A stretch of DNA of 64,000 bases from Agromyces sp. LHK192 (GTDB lineage: Bacteria; Actinomycetota; Actinomycetes; Actinomycetales; Microbacteriaceae), in assembly GCF_004006235.1 (NCBI RefSeq), contig NZ_CP034753.1, positions 496,001 to 560,000 of the forward strand. Reading direction: 5' to 3'. The position numbers and the translations under genes are program-made. Below are positions 49,830-60,217 of the stretch, in pieces. The notes beneath the pieces were generated by a model, which did no database searches, was not told where the DNA came from, and was given only the letters and a program-made list of their open reading frames with translations. Each line of letters opens with the position of its first letter. Positions within the stretch are counted from its first letter, which is position 1.

Positions 49830-51389
49830 TCAGGCCTCGACGGCCAGCAGCGCCGCCCAGAGGTCGGCACGCGCGTGGAAGCCGGAGAGGTCGCGGCCGA
49901 GCAGGCGTTCGGCCTGCGCGATCCGGCTGCGCACGGTGTGGCGGTGGAGGCCCAGCCGCCCCGCCGTCGCGTCGAACTGCCCGCCGTGCTCGAGCCAGAC
50001 GCGCACCGTTTCGACGAGCGCGGTGCCGTTCGAGGCATCGTGCTCGGTCAGCGGCGCGAGGGTCGCCTGCGCGACGGCCCGGGCATCCGTTCGCGCGAGG
50101 AAGGCCAGGACGCCCTGCCGGCTGATCTCCTCGAACGCCACGACGACGGCGCCCTGCTCGCGGGCGCGCTCGACGGCGCGGAGCGCCTGCTCGTGCGCGG
50201 CCGCGGCCTGCTGCATCGACGGGATCGGATCGGAGATGCCGACGGCGGCCTCGAACTCCTCGGCGACCTCGTCCGCGAGGGCGGCATCCGACTGCTCGAG
50301 GAGCACCACGACGCGGTCCCCGGCACGTCCGAAGAAGAGGCGGCCGTCGCGCTCGTCGACGCGGAGCTCGAGGTACTCCGTGAGGCGGTCGGTGTGCTCG
50401 GGTCGTGCGTCGACGACCGCGACGCGTAGCGGCGTGCGTGGGAGGGCGCCCCACATCTCGTCGGCGACCTCGGCCGCGAGTTCGACCTCGCCGGCGAGGA
50501 TCGAGCGCAGCAGGCCCGACCGCAGGTGCCCGCGCGCGCGATCGAGGTCGCGGTTCTGCTCGAGCGCGAGCCCGGCGAGGGCGATGACCGCGGTCACGAC
50601 CTCCCGGCCGGCGGAGTCGAGCTGCGGCGAGTCGCCGATCGCGAGGACGCCGCGCAGGGCGCCGCCGGCGCCGAGCGTCTGCAGCGTCACGCGCCGCGGA
50701 TCGCCGACGGATGCCCCGGCGTCGAGCACGCGGCTCGCGCGCTGGCCGCGGCGGAGCACGCTGCGCGCCTCGCCGACGATCTCGCCGAGCCACGGCTGGC
50801 CCATGCCACCGGCGGGCGCCTCGCGATCCAGCGTGCCGGCGGCGTCGATCAGTCCGACCCACGCGCCGAGTCGGTTCGAGAGCTCGGCGATCGTGGCGCC
50901 GAGCCCGTCGGGCCGGAGCGCGGCGAGCGAGATCGCGCGCTGCGCCTGCATCGCCCACGCCTGCCTCGCGTTCGCGTCGGCCGCGTTCAGGTCGGCGACG
51001 GTGCGGACCACGCGGATGAACGGCACGCGGTACGGCACCTCGAACAACGGCAGCCCGTGCTTCGCGCACGCCTCGATCAGCAGGGCCGGGGTGCCGTCGC
51101 GGATGACCTCGGTGCCGAAGCCGAGCGCGGCGACGCCGGCGTCGTGCAGGCGCGCGACGTAGGCGTCGAAGCCGGCCGGGTCGTCGGCGCCCGCGTCGGC
51201 GCCGAACTGGGTGCCGGTCGTGAGCAGGACGTGCTCGGCGTCGAGGAACGGGGTGGGGTCGGCGAGGTCGGAGCTGTGCGCCCACGCGACGGGTGCGTCG
51301 AGCGCGGCCGGCGCGAGCGCGTCGACCGGGGTGAGCAGGCGGAGCCCGAGCTCGGGTCGGTCGAGCAGGATCTGCACCGTCGGCTGCAC
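49830..51389 (-). CDS. PucR-family transcriptional regulator
   Basis: 519 residues from a GTG. The N-terminal purine-catabolism-like domain (LADPTPFLDAEHVLLTTGTQ), a GAF-like centre and the C-terminal PucR helix-turn-helix (LEHGGQFDATAGRLGLHRHT) are clear. PucR proteins activate catabolic genes in response to the substrate. It lies directly downstream of the kynurenine operon on the same strand, separated by 145 bp. Control of that operon is inferred. Confidence 0.9.
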   Translation of the reverse strand: MQPTVQILLDRPELGLRLLTPVDALAPAALDAPVAWAHSSDLADPTPFLDAEHVLLTTGTQFGADAGADDPAGFDAYVARLHDAGVAALGFGTEVIRDGTPALLIEACAKHGLPLFEVPYRVPFIRVVRTVADLNAADANARQAWAMQAQRAISLAALRPDGLGATIAELSNRLGAWVGLIDAAGTLDREAPAGGMGQPWLGEIVGEARSVLRRGQRASRVLDAGASVGDPRRVTLQTLGAGGALRGVLAIGDSPQLDSAGREVVTAVIALAGLALEQNRDLDRARGHLRSGLLRSILAGEVELAAEVADEMWGALPRTPLRVAVVDARPEHTDRLTEYLELRVDERDGRLFFGRAGDRVVVLLEQSDAALADEVAEEFEAAVGISDPIPSMQQAAAAHEQALRAVERAREQGAVVVAFEEISRQGVLAFLARTDARAVAQATLAPLTEHDASNGTALVETVRVWLEHGGQFDATAGRLGLHRHTVRSRIAQAERLLGRDLSGFHARADLWAALLAVEA

Positions 51390-51534
51390 TGGGCTCCTCG
51401 ATCGTCGGGCGGCCGCGCCGTCCGGGACGGTTCGGCCGGGGCATCCCTCGGCGTGGTGTACGCCGTGTCGAACATTCAGGCCAGAGTGTACAGTCCGGCG
51501 CTGGAAGGGAGCGGGCCACGAGGCCGGCGGCTCC

Positions 51535-52806
51535 TCAGGTGACGGCGCCGCGGCGGGCGTACCCGGGGTCGCGCCACGCCTCGGTCGCGAGCACGTGCTC
51601 GAGCACGTCGACCGCGTCCCACACGTCGGCGTGCGAGACGTACAGGGGCGCGAAGCCGAACCGCATGAGGTCGGGCGCCCGGAAGTCGCCGATGACGCCG
51701 CGCGCGATCAGCGCCTGCATCACGGGATACCCGTGCTCGGCGCGGAGCGCGACCTGACTGCCCCGTCGGGCGGACGTGCGGGGCGTGACCACCTCCACGT
51801 TCCACCGGGCGAGTCGGGCGTCGACCAGCGAGATGAACAGCTCGGTCAGCCGCAGGCTCTTCTCGCGGAGCTCGGCGAGGTCGACCTCGTCCCAGAGGTC
51901 GAGGCTCGATTCCAGGCCCGCGAGCGCCAGCAGTTGCGGCGTGCCGACGCGGAACCGCGTGATCCCGTCGGCCGGCTCGTACCCGATGCCGAACTCGAAC
52001 GGGCGCGCGTGCCCGTGCCATCCGGTGATCGCGGGGCGAGCGGCGTCGTGGTGCCGCTCGGCCGCCCAGATGAACGACGGGGAACCGGGGCCGCCGTTGA
52101 GGTACTTGTACGTGCAGCCGATCGCGAAGTCGGCGTCGGCCGCGTTGAGGTCCACCGGCACCGCGCCGACGCTGTGGCAGAGGTCCCACACCATCAGCGC
52201 GCCAGCCTCGTGCACGCGCCGGGTCACGTCGGCGAGGTCGAGCATGCGGCCGGTCCGGTAGTCCACCTGGGTCAGCACGACGACCGCGACGTCGTCGTCG
52301 AGCACGTCGTCGAGCGTCGGCCCGGCGTCGGAGATGAGTCGGCGCTCGAGGGGCGCACCCTCACCGAGCAGTTCCTGCACGGCCTCGAGCACGTACAGGT
52401 CGGTCGGGAAGTTCCCCGCTTCCGAGACGATGACCCGACGCCCGGGGCGCAGGCGCGCCGCCGCGACCGCCACCTGGAACAGGCTCGCCGAGGTGGAGTC
52501 GCCCAGCACGACCTCGCCGGGCGCCGCACCGATGAGCGGGGCGATCCGGTCGCCGAGTGCGCGCGGCTTGTCGAACCAGCCGGCGTCGTTCCAGCTCCGG
52601 ATGAGGCCGACGCCCCACTCCTCGGCGATCACCCGCGCGACGTGCGCCGGCGTCGAGGCCGGGAGCGCGCCGAGCGAGTTGCCGTCGAGGTAGACGACGC
52701 CGTCGGGCAACGCGAACCGGTCGCGGAACCGGGCGAGCGGGTCGGCGGCATCGAGCGCCTCGCAGGTCGCGCGGTCGATCGATCGGGCGGATGTCGCGAG
52801 CGTCAT
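51535..52806 (-). CDS. kynU: Kynureninase
   Basis: 423 residues. Hydrolyses kynurenine or 3-hydroxykynurenine to (3-hydroxy)anthranilate and alanine, PLP dependent. Motifs are YLDGNSLGALPASTP near the start, VVVLTQVDYRTGRMLDLADV, WDLCHSVGAVPVDLNAADAD and the Schiff-base Lys in CTYKYLNGGPGSPSF. Length and motifs fit the bacterial enzyme. It is the last gene of the nine-gene catabolic operon, 56 bases after the decarboxylase gene, and gives the operon its entry point from tryptophan. Confidence 0.95.
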   Translation of the reverse strand: MTLATSARSIDRATCEALDAADPLARFRDRFALPDGVVYLDGNSLGALPASTPAHVARVIAEEWGVGLIRSWNDAGWFDKPRALGDRIAPLIGAAPGEVVLGDSTSASLFQVAVAAARLRPGRRVIVSEAGNFPTDLYVLEAVQELLGEGAPLERRLISDAGPTLDDVLDDDVAVVVLTQVDYRTGRMLDLADVTRRVHEAGALMVWDLCHSVGAVPVDLNAADADFAIGCTYKYLNGGPGSPSFIWAAERHHDAARPAITGWHGHARPFEFGIGYEPADGITRFRVGTPQLLALAGLESSLDLWDEVDLAELREKSLRLTELFISLVDARLARWNVEVVTPRTSARRGSQVALRAEHGYPVMQALIARGVIGDFRAPDLMRFGFAPLYVSHADVWDAVDVLEHVLATEAWRDPGYARRGAVT

Positions 52807-52862
52807 GCGGTCCTCCGGGGTGGGGTCGTGGGGGTTCGGGGTGCGGTCGTGCCGTGCGGGGT

Positions 52863-53855
52863 TCAGCGCCCGAGGAAGCGGCGGGCGTTGCCGTGCAGGA
52901 TCGCGGCGCGCTGGGCGTCGTCGAGGAAGTCGGCGCGCTCCACGACGCGGGCGACCGGCCGTTCGCCCAGCGGGTACGGGTAGTCGCTGCCGACCATGAC
53001 CTGCTCGGCGCCGAGCGTGTCGACCAGCACCCGCAGCGCGGTCGGGTCGAACACGACCGAGTCCACGCTGAACCGGTCCAGGTACGCCGACGGCGGGCGC
53101 TCGCTCACGCCGATGAGGTCGGGGCGCTGGTGCCAGGCGTTCTCGAAGCGGCCCAGCCAGAACGCGAACGATCCGCCGCCGTGCGCGAACGCGATGCGCA
53201 GGTCCGGCGACACCCGGTCGAACACGCCCCCGAGGATCATCGCGATGATCGACAGGTGCGTCTCGGCGGGCATGCCGGTCAGCCAGCGGGCCATCCAGCG
53301 GTTCAGTCGGGGAGACTCCGCCATGTCCCACGGGTGCACGAACACGGGGATGCCCTGCGCCGCGCAGTGCTGGAGGAAGACGACGACGCCCTCGTCGTCG
53401 AGGTCGCGGTCGCCGAGGTGGTTGCCGATCTCGACGCCGTGGTGCCCGGCCGCGACGGCCCGGTCGGCCTCGGCGCACGCGGCATCCGGGTCCTGCAACG
53501 GCACCTGGGCGAACGGGAGCAGGCGGCCCGGCGCCGGTTCGCAGATCTCCAGGGCGAGGTCGTTGAAGATGCGCGCGACCTTCACCGCCTGGTCGCCGGC
53601 CTTGTCGTAGGCGAAGAAGACCGGCGTCGGCGAGACCACCTGGACGTCGATGCCGTCGGCGTCCATGTCGGCCAGCCGCGTGCCGGCGTCCCAGCAGTCG
53701 GGCCCGATCCGGCGGAACTCGGCATCGCCGAGCAGGATCATCGCGTCGCGTTCCGAATCCACCCGCAGCGACGGCCAGACGCCGTGCCCGACCTGCGTGG
53801 ACAGGTCGGGCCAGGCGCTCGGCACGTAGTGCGTGTGGATGTCGATCGTCCCCAA
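52863..53855 (-). CDS. 2-amino-3-carboxymuconate-6-semialdehyde decarboxylase (ACMSD, amidohydrolase family)
   Basis: 330 residues from a TTG at 53855, six bases before the preceding gene's stop region; no ATG/GTG lies closer to the conserved start. Zinc ligands are in IDIHTHYVP, in FVHPWDMA and in the DYPYPLGE aspartate, and IAFAHGGGSFAFWLGR is typical of ACMSD. It decarboxylates ACMS to 2-aminomuconate semialdehyde, steering carbon away from quinolinate. Its neighbour upstream makes ACMS. Confidence 0.93.
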   Translation of the reverse strand: MGTIDIHTHYVPSAWPDLSTQVGHGVWPSLRVDSERDAMILLGDAEFRRIGPDCWDAGTRLADMDADGIDVQVVSPTPVFFAYDKAGDQAVKVARIFNDLALEICEPAPGRLLPFAQVPLQDPDAACAEADRAVAAGHHGVEIGNHLGDRDLDDEGVVVFLQHCAAQGIPVFVHPWDMAESPRLNRWMARWLTGMPAETHLSIIAMILGGVFDRVSPDLRIAFAHGGGSFAFWLGRFENAWHQRPDLIGVSERPPSAYLDRFSVDSVVFDPTALRVLVDTLGAEQVMVGSDYPYPLGERPVARVVERADFLDDAQRAAILHGNARRFLGR

Positions 53856-53860
53856 CGAGG

Positions 53861-54385
53861 TCAGCCCTTGCCGGGGTGGACGGCGCCGCAGTTCGGGCAG
53901 GTGCGGCCCTCCTCGCTCTCGTAGAACTCGCGGAACACGGGCGGCAGGTCCTCGACGATGTCGCGTACCTGGAGTTCGACCTCGTGCACCTTCGTGTTGC
54001 ACTCCGGGCAGAACCAGGCGAACTTCTCGAGCGTGCCCTCCTCGCGGATGCGCTCGATGACGATGCCGATCGAGCCGGCCTCGGGGCGCTGCGGCGAATG
54101 GAACACGTTGCCGGGCAGCAGCCACATCTCGCCCTCGCGGATGTCGATGCGCTGCAGCCCGTCGGGCGTCTGGATGTTCACGTGCATGTTGCCGCGGTAC
54201 TGGTAGAACCACTCCTCGTACGGGTCGAAGTGGAAGTCCGTGCGCTGGTTGGGGCCGCCGACGACCTGCACGATGAAATCGCCGATCGGCTCCCACGCCT
54301 GCTTGTTGTTCACCGGGGGCTTGAGCAGGTGCTCGTGCTCCTCGATCCACTTGGCGAAGTCGATGACGGGTGGGATGGTGCTCAT
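53861..54385 (-). CDS. nbaC: 3-hydroxyanthranilate 3,4-dioxygenase
   Basis: 174 residues with GAGGAGGAG before the ATG. The cupin has metal ligands in [19 protein letters not shown] (His and Glu) and [11 protein letters not shown] (His). The C-terminal rubredoxin-like site (FCPEC and CPNC) is the mark of the bacterial form. It opens the ring of 3-hydroxyanthranilate to ACMS using Fe(II). The start overlaps the deaminase stop by four bases. Confidence 0.96.
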   Translation of the reverse strand: MSTIPPVIDFAKWIEEHEHLLKPPVNNKQAWEPIGDFIVQVVGGPNQRTDFHFDPYEEWFYQYRGNMHVNIQTPDGLQRIDIREGEMWLLPGNVFHSPQRPEAGSIGIVIERIREEGTLEKFAWFCPECNTKVHEVELQVRDIVEDLPPVFREFYESEEGRTCPNCGAVHPGKG

Positions 54386-54840
54386 TGCTCCTCCTCGGAT
54401 GCGGTGGTGGATTCGATGGGTCGTTCGGGCCGGCGCGCGACGGCCTGGATCTCGATGCGCAGGTGCGGATGCGGCAGGGCGTGCACGGCGACGGTGGTGC
54501 GGGCGGGGCCGTGCTCGTCGAAGTGCTCGGCCCAGACGTCGTTGTACCCGGCGAAGTCGTTCATGTCGACGAGGAACGCGGTCGCCTGCACGACGTCGCG
54601 CAGCTCGCAGCCCGCGGCGGCCAGCACGTCGCGGATGTTCGCGATCACGGCTCGCGTCTGCACGGCGATGTCGAGGCGGGTCGTGCCGAACTCGTCGACC
54701 TCGGCGCCCTCGATGGTGTTGTCGGGACGCCGGCTCGACGTGCCGGACACGAAGACGAGGTCGCCCGAGACGCGCACGTGCGGGAACCGTCCGCGCGGGG
54801 TCGCCTTGCCGGCGACGAGGATGCCGTCGCCGCCGCTCAT
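54382..54840 (-). CDS. RidA-family 2-aminomuconate deaminase
   Basis: 152 residues. RidA/YjgF fold signatures: [40 protein letters not shown], then the Arg motif [17 protein letters not shown]. Long RidA members with this SSR-PDN segment in such operons are 2-aminomuconate deaminases giving 2-oxo-3-hexenedioate. Coupled to both neighbours by ATGA overlaps. Confidence 0.9.
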   Translation of the reverse strand: MSGGDGILVAGKATPRGRFPHVRVSGDLVFVSGTSSRRPDNTIEGAEVDEFGTTRLDIAVQTRAVIANIRDVLAAAGCELRDVVQATAFLVDMNDFAGYNDVWAEHFDEHGPARTTVAVHALPHPHLRIEIQAVARRPERPIESTTASEEEQ

Positions 54841-55652
54841 CGCGCGCCCTCCTCGCGCGCCGCCCGGATCGAGACCGACCCGAGCCCGGCGACGTGCGCC
54901 TCGACCAGCCCGGCACGGGGGAACGGTACGGCCGCGGTCGCGGCGCCTGCGAGCAGCACCGAGCCGGCGGGCAGTGCGAAGCCGTGCGCGCGGGCGAGTC
55001 GGAGGGCGGCGGCGAGCGCGCGGCCCGGGTCGCCGAGGATCGCCCCCGTCGACCCGGTCTGGACGACGCGGCCGTCGACCTCGAGGCGGACGGCGCGGTT
55101 GTCGAGCGCGCCCACCTCGCGCGGGTCCCGCCAGGTGCCGACGGCGAAGGCGGCGGATGACGCGTTGTCGGCGACGACGTCGCCGAGGTCGAACGCGAAG
55201 TCGCGGTAGCGCGAGTCGATGACCTCGATCGCGGGCGCGACGGCGGCGATCACGGCGAATGGATCCGACACGGGGCCGTCGTCGGCGCCGCGGTCGTCGG
55301 CGTCGCCACCCGCGAGGTCGGCGCCCAGCAGGTAGGCCACCTCGGGCTCGACCCGCGGGTGGATGGCGACCGCGAGGTCGAGGCATCCGCCGTCGTCGAG
55401 GCGCATCGCGTCGGTGAGCGTGCCGATGATGACGTCGTCGACCCCCATCTGCTGCGCCTTCGCGCGACTGGTGAAGCCGAGTTTCGCGCCGATCACGCGC
55501 TCGCCACGGCCGACGCGCCGCGCGACGAGCGCATGCTGGGTCGCGTACGCGTCCTCGAGGTGGAGCGCTCCGCCGTGCGAGAGCTGGCGGATCGCGTTCG
55601 CTCGACGCTGCGCGTCGTCGAGGGCGAGCGCGTGCAGCGCGACGGCGCTCAT
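54837..55652 (-). CDS. 4-oxalocrotonate (2-oxo-3-hexenedioate) decarboxylase
   Basis: 271 residues of the hydratase/decarboxylase superfamily. Motifs: [33 protein letters not shown] (metal ligand Glu residues) and [20 protein letters not shown]. It removes CO2 from 2-oxo-3-hexenedioate to give 2-oxopent-4-enoate. It resembles the hydratase encoded three genes upstream; the two are told apart by GTLTDAM here versus GVLFDDM in the hydratase. Confidence 0.85.
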   Translation of the reverse strand: MSAVALHALALDDAQRRANAIRQLSHGGALHLEDAYATQHALVARRVGRGERVIGAKLGFTSRAKAQQMGVDDVIIGTLTDAMRLDDGGCLDLAVAIHPRVEPEVAYLLGADLAGGDADDRGADDGPVSDPFAVIAAVAPAIEVIDSRYRDFAFDLGDVVADNASSAAFAVGTWRDPREVGALDNRAVRLEVDGRVVQTGSTGAILGDPGRALAAALRLARAHGFALPAGSVLLAGAATAAVPFPRAGLVEAHVAGLGSVSIRAAREEGAR

Positions 55653-56770
55653 GCCGCAGCTCCGTCGTTCGAGGTGTCGTCAGCGGCTTCGGACCCGGTG
55701 TCCGGCCCGATGTCCGGCCCGGCGTCGTCGCGGGCGTCGGCGAGGGCGTCGTCGCGGGCGCCGGCGAGGTCGAGCGCCACGTCGACGATGAGGTCCTCCT
55801 GGCCGCCGACCATGCGACGGCGGCCGACCTCGACGAGGATGTCGCGCGCGTCGAGCCCGTGCCGCTCGGCGGCCCGTTCGGCGTGCAGGAGGAAGCTCGA
55901 GTAGACGCCGGCGTAGCCGAGGGTGAGCGTCTCACGGTCGACGCGGACTGGGCGCCGCTGGATCGGCCGGACGAGGTCGTCGGCGGCATCCTGCAGCGCG
56001 AACAGGTCGCACGCGTGCTGCCAGCCCAGCAGGTCGGCCACGGCGACGAACGCCTCGATCGGCGTGTTGCCGGCTCCCGCGCCCTGCCCGGCGAGCGACG
56101 CGTCGACCCGATTCGCACCGTGCTCGACCGCGACGACGCTGTTGGCGACGCTGAGCGACAGGTTCTCGTGCGCGTGGATGCCGATCTCGGTCGACGCGTC
56201 GAGCACGTCGCGGTAGGCCGAGACGCGGTCGGCGACGTCGCGGCCGGTGAGCCTGCCGCCCGAGTCGGTCACGTAGACGCAGTTCGCGCCGTACGACTCC
56301 ATGAGCTTCGCCTGCGCGGCCAGGGCCGCCGGGTCGTTCATGTGGCTCATCATGAGGAACCCCGAGACGTCCATGCCGTGGTCGCGCGCCCACCCGATGT
56401 GCTGAGCGGCGACGTCGGCCTCGGTGCAGTGCGTCGCGACGCGCACGCTGCGGACCCCGCGGTCCCTGGCCCGGGCGAGGTCGTCGATCGTGCCGATGCC
56501 GGGGAGGATGAGCGTCGTCAGGCGCGCGCGGTCGAGGACTGATGCGGCCGCCTCGATCCACGCCGCGTCGGTGTTCGCGCCGTGCCCGTAGGCGACGCTC
56601 GAGCCGCCCAGCCCGTCGCCGTGCGCAACCTCGACGGCGTCGACGCCGGCGGCCTCGAGGGCCGCGGCGATGGCGCGCACCTGGTCGATCGTGTACCGGT
56701 GGCCGATCGCATGCATGCCGTCGCGCAGCGTGACGTCCTGCACGTACACGCGCGGCGCCGCGGCCGTCAT
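55649..56770 (-). CDS. dmpG: 4-hydroxy-2-oxovalerate aldolase
   Basis: 373 residues. TIM-barrel DRE-type signature [15 protein letters not shown], metal-binding [29 protein letters not shown] and the C-terminal communication domain. It splits 4-hydroxy-2-oxovalerate into pyruvate and acetaldehyde, channelled to the dehydrogenase encoded immediately upstream. The last ~30 residues are an Asp/Ala-rich extension beyond the usual end. Confidence 0.96.
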   Translation of the reverse strand: MTAAAPRVYVQDVTLRDGMHAIGHRYTIDQVRAIAAALEAAGVDAVEVAHGDGLGGSSVAYGHGANTDAAWIEAAASVLDRARLTTLILPGIGTIDDLARARDRGVRSVRVATHCTEADVAAQHIGWARDHGMDVSGFLMMSHMNDPAALAAQAKLMESYGANCVYVTDSGGRLTGRDVADRVSAYRDVLDASTEIGIHAHENLSLSVANSVVAVEHGANRVDASLAGQGAGAGNTPIEAFVAVADLLGWQHACDLFALQDAADDLVRPIQRRPVRVDRETLTLGYAGVYSSFLLHAERAAERHGLDARDILVEVGRRRMVGGQEDLIVDVALDLAGARDDALADARDDAGPDIGPDTGSEAADDTSNDGAAA

Positions 56771-57711
56771 GCTGGCACCTCGATCGGGGTGTCGGCGTGA
56801 CGTCGGGCGACGAGGCGCTCGGCCGTGCGGAGGGCGGCGGAGGTCATGATGTCGAGGTTGCCGGCGTACTCGGGGAGGTAGTGGCCGGCGCCCGCGACCT
56901 CGAGCAGGATCGACACTCGCGTGCCGCGGAACGCACGGTCGAGCGCGGGCACGTACGGTTCGTCGACCGGCTCGAACTGCACCTGCTGCTTCAGGCGGTA
57001 ACCGCCCACGTAGCCCTGCACCTCGGCCACCATCGCATCGACCGAACGGCGTACGGATGCCTCGTCGGGTTCGCCCTCGACGAGGCAGAACACGGTGTCG
57101 CGCATGATGAGCGGCGGTTCGGCCGGGTTGAGCACGATGATCGCCTTGCCCCGCTCGGCGCCGCCGATCCGCTCGATCGCGCGGGCGGTCGTCTGCGTGA
57201 ACTCGTCGATGTTCGCGCGGGTGCCGGGGCCAGCCGACCGCGAGGCGATCGACGCGACGATCTCGGCGTACGCCACCGGCGCGACGCGCGACACGGCGGC
57301 GACCATGGGCACGGTCGCCTGGCCGCCGCAGGTGACGAGGTTGACGTTCGAGGCGTCGACGTGGTCGTCGAGGTTCACGACGGGCACCACGTACGGGCCG
57401 ATCGCGGCGGGCGTGAGGTCGACCACGATCCGGTCGAACTGCCGCACGATGCGGTCGTTGTGCACGTGGGCCGCGGCCGAGGTCGCGTCGAAGACGAGCG
57501 CGACGTCGGCGAACTCGGGCATGCGCACGAGGCCCTCGACGCCCTCGTGCGTCGTCGCGACGCCGAGCCGGCGGGCCCTCGCGAGGCCGTCGGAGTCCGG
57601 GTCGATGCCCGCCATGGCGGCGACGTGCAGCGTCGACGAGAGGCGCTTCACCTTGATCAGCAGGTCGGTGCCGATGTTGCCCGAGCCGATGATGGCGATT
57701 CCCGTGGTCAT
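56767..57711 (-). CDS. dmpF: Acetaldehyde dehydrogenase (acylating)
   Basis: 314 residues. Rossmann motif [19 protein letters not shown] at the start, catalytic Cys in [20 protein letters not shown], and [19 protein letters not shown]. It converts acetaldehyde to acetyl-CoA in complex with the aldolase. Coupled by ATGA overlaps on both sides. Confidence 0.97.
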   Translation of the reverse strand: MTTGIAIIGSGNIGTDLLIKVKRLSSTLHVAAMAGIDPDSDGLARARRLGVATTHEGVEGLVRMPEFADVALVFDATSAAAHVHNDRIVRQFDRIVVDLTPAAIGPYVVPVVNLDDHVDASNVNLVTCGGQATVPMVAAVSRVAPVAYAEIVASIASRSAGPGTRANIDEFTQTTARAIERIGGAERGKAIIVLNPAEPPLIMRDTVFCLVEGEPDEASVRRSVDAMVAEVQGYVGGYRLKQQVQFEPVDEPYVPALDRAFRGTRVSILLEVAGAGHYLPEYAGNLDIMTSAALRTAERLVARRHADTPIEVPA

Positions 57712-58601
57712 GCGGCGGCTCCCGTCGTGGTGCCGGCTCCGCCGGCGGTGGCTGCGAAGTCGGCGTGCACCTCGCCGAGGCCGTCGAGTCGTGCGCGGAA
57801 CACCCCGGGGAGTGCCGCGACCATCGGTCCGAGGGCTCCGGAGAGCACGATCTCCCCGGCCCGGAGCGGGCGACCGTGCCGGGCGACCGCTCGGGCCAGC
57901 CAGGCGACGGCGACGACCGGGCTGCCGAGGCAGGCCGCGCCCGACCCGGTGGACACCGGTTCGCCATCGACGTCCAGGCGCATGCCGACCGCGGCGAGGT
58001 CGAGGCCGTCGAGCCGGCGCGGCACGGTGCCGAGCACGACCGCGCCGCTCGACGCGTTGTCGGCGATCGTGTCGGTGATGCGGATGTCCCACCCGGCGAT
58101 CCTCGAGTCCACGACCTCGATCGCCGGCAGCACGAACTCGGTCGCACGGATCACGTCGGCGACGCTCGCCGCGGGCGCGTCGAGGTCGCGGCCGAGCACG
58201 AACGCGACCTCCGCCTCGACGCGGGGCTGCATGAGGCCGTCGAGGGCGATCGGCTCGCGGTCGGCGACGACCATGTCGTCGAACAGCACGCCGTAGTCGG
58301 GGGAGTGCACGCCGAACTGCGCCTGCACCGCGGCCGAGGTCAGCCCGATCTTGCGCCCGGCGACCCGGCGGCCCTCGGCAAGGCGGGCGACGACGCCGAG
58401 CGTCTGCACGTCGTACGCGGCATCCGCATCGATCTCGCCGATGAGGTCGCGCACCGGTGCGCACGCGATCCGCGTGCGCACCGCGGACTCGAGGCGGTCG
58501 TGCGCGGCGCGGATCGCGGCCGTGCGATCTGCGGCACCGCGGTCCGCGGCCGTGCGGTCGGCGTCGATGCGGCCGCCCTCGGTGGTCGTCGCCGCGCTCA
58601 C
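57708..58601 (-). CDS. 2-oxopent-4-enoate hydratase
   Basis: 297 residues from a GTG that overlaps the dehydrogenase stop (GTGA). Family motifs: [40 protein letters not shown] and [20 protein letters not shown]. It adds water to 2-oxopent-4-enoate to give 4-hydroxy-2-oxovalerate. The first ~35 residues are Ala/Asp/Arg-rich, not conserved, and may reflect an upstream start choice. Confidence 0.9.
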   Translation of the reverse strand: MSAATTTEGGRIDADRTAADRGAADRTAAIRAAHDRLESAVRTRIACAPVRDLIGEIDADAAYDVQTLGVVARLAEGRRVAGRKIGLTSAAVQAQFGVHSPDYGVLFDDMVVADREPIALDGLMQPRVEAEVAFVLGRDLDAPAASVADVIRATEFVLPAIEVVDSRIAGWDIRITDTIADNASSGAVVLGTVPRRLDGLDLAAVGMRLDVDGEPVSTGSGAACLGSPVVAVAWLARAVARHGRPLRAGEIVLSGALGPMVAALPGVFRARLDGLGEVHADFAATAGGAGTTTGAAA

Positions 58602-60136
58602 AGCTGCACGCACACGTTCGTCGGCTCGGTGTAGAAGTCGAGCGAGTGGCGGCCGCCCTCGCGCCCGATGCCCGAGAGCCCGACTCCGCCGAAGGGGCTG
58701 CGGAGGTCGCGCAGGTACCAGGTGTTGACCCACGACATGCCGACCCGCATGCGCTGGGCGACGCGGTGCCCCTTCGAGAGGTCTCGGGTCCAGGTGACGG
58801 CGGCGAGGCCGTAGTCGGTGTCGTTGGCGAGTGCGACGGCCTCGGCCTCGGTGTCGAACGGGATGAGCGCGGCGACGGGTCCGAAGACCTCCTCGCGCAC
58901 CGTGCGGTGCGTCTGGTCGAGCCCGGTCCACAGCGTCGGCTCGATCCACGATCCGCCGGCGAGGTCGTCGCCGAGGTCGGGGACGCCGCCGCCGGCGAGC
59001 ACCGTGGCGCCCTCGGCGACCGCGAGGTCGAGGTAGGCGCGCACCTTCTCGCGGTGCTCGTGCGAGATGAGGGGTCCGGTCGTCGTCGCCGGGTCCTCGG
59101 GGCGGCCGAGTCGGAGCCGGCGCGCCTGCTCGGTGAGGCCTGCGGCGACGTCGTCGAACACCGATCGCTCGACGTAGATCCGCTCGGTGCACAGGCACAC
59201 CTGCCCGGTGTTGAGGTACGTCGACCGGGCGAGGCCCGCGATCGCGGCGTCGAGGTCGGCGTCGGCGAAGACCACGGCGGCGTTCTTGCCGCCGAGCTCG
59301 AACGACACCGGTCGGACCCGCGGGGCGACCGCGCGCATGATCGCCGAGCCGGTGGACGACTCGCCGGTGAAGGTCACGGCGTCGATGCCCGGATGGCTCG
59401 TCAGCAGCTCGCCGGTGGAGCCCGCGCCGAAGCCGTGCACGACGTTGACGACGCCGTCGGGGACTCCCGCCTCGGCGAGGATCTCGGCGAGCATCGTCGC
59501 CGAGGACGGCGTCTGCTCGGAGGGCTTGACGACGACGCTGTTGCCTGCGGCGAGCGCGGGCGCCAGCTTCCACGTGAGCAGCAGCAGCGGCAGGTTCCAC
59601 GGGACGATGACGGCGACGACGCCGAGGGGCTTGCGGACCGCGTAGTTGAGGGCGCGCCGCCCGTCGGGCAGTTCGGTGAGGAACGAGTCGAGGCCGGCGG
59701 TCGACACGGTGTCGGCGGCGGCGCGGAAGTTCGCTGCGGCACGGGCGACGTCGAGGTCGCGGGCGAGCGTCTCGGGCTTGCCGGTGTCGCGCACCTCGGC
59801 GGCGACGAGCTCGTCGAACCGGCGGTCGATGACGTCGGCGACGCGGCGCAGGATCGCGGCCCGTTCGCCGGTCGTCATGCGACCCCACGGTCCGTCCGCC
59901 GCGGTCCGCGCCGCGGCGACCGCGAGGTCGACCTCGTGCGGCCCCGCCTCGTGCACCTGGCCGACGAGCGAGCCGTCGACCGGGTCGATCTTGTCGAACG
60001 CTCGGATGCCGTCGAGGAACGCGCCGCCGACGAAGCCGCGGATCTGCCGCGCGGTCCCGCGGGTCGAGGACGTCGCGGCAGCCGCCTGGGGCGAGGCGGG
60101 CGCCGGCGTCGATGCCGGCGTCGTGAGGGATGACAT
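58598..60136 (-). CDS. 2-aminomuconate 6-semialdehyde dehydrogenase (ALDH superfamily)
   Basis: 512 residues; first gene of the operon. NAD-binding and catalytic motifs: [38 protein letters not shown] (catalytic Glu), and [20 protein letters not shown] with the catalytic Cys. Similar to DmpC/AmnC. Together with its neighbours it oxidises the semialdehyde to 2-aminomuconate. The first ~28 residues are disordered. The promoter places +1 at the start codon, so translation should begin leaderless. Confidence 0.92.
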   Translation of the reverse strand: MSSLTTPASTPAPASPQAAAATSSTRGTARQIRGFVGGAFLDGIRAFDKIDPVDGSLVGQVHEAGPHEVDLAVAAARTAADGPWGRMTTGERAAILRRVADVIDRRFDELVAAEVRDTGKPETLARDLDVARAAANFRAAADTVSTAGLDSFLTELPDGRRALNYAVRKPLGVVAVIVPWNLPLLLLTWKLAPALAAGNSVVVKPSEQTPSSATMLAEILAEAGVPDGVVNVVHGFGAGSTGELLTSHPGIDAVTFTGESSTGSAIMRAVAPRVRPVSFELGGKNAAVVFADADLDAAIAGLARSTYLNTGQVCLCTERIYVERSVFDDVAAGLTEQARRLRLGRPEDPATTTGPLISHEHREKVRAYLDLAVAEGATVLAGGGVPDLGDDLAGGSWIEPTLWTGLDQTHRTVREEVFGPVAALIPFDTEAEAVALANDTDYGLAAVTWTRDLSKGHRVAQRMRVGMSWVNTWYLRDLRSPFGGVGLSGIGREGGRHSLDFYTEPTNVCVQL

Positions 60137-60142
60137 GCCATC

Positions 60143-60171
60143 AGGCTAGGAACCGCGTTCGATGCCGACAA
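60143..60171 (-). promoter_or_regulatory. Promoter of the kynurenine-degradation operon (leaderless)
   Basis: Read on the minus strand: TTGTCG, 17 bases, TAGCCT, six bases, then ATG. Transcription should start at the A of the start codon. No ribosome binding site is present. Confidence 0.7.
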
Positions 60172-60205
60172 ATGCTCTTGTGAAGCGCTGCCATGCCCGT
60201 ACGGC

Positions 60206-60217
60206 TATAGTCCCGGC
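60206..60217 (+). promoter_or_regulatory. -10 element of the LysR gene (leaderless)
   Basis: TATAGT lies exactly six bases before the ATG at 60218. The -35 is not clear, consistent with a regulated or autoregulated promoter. An ACAA-N6-TTGT dyad at 60168-60181, between the two divergent promoters, is a candidate operator. Confidence 0.6.

Noticed and set aside
51456..51491. Two GTGTAC words as PucR operator repeats upstream of the PucR gene
   Set aside because: Only two six-base words with imperfect flanks; not enough to support an operator call.
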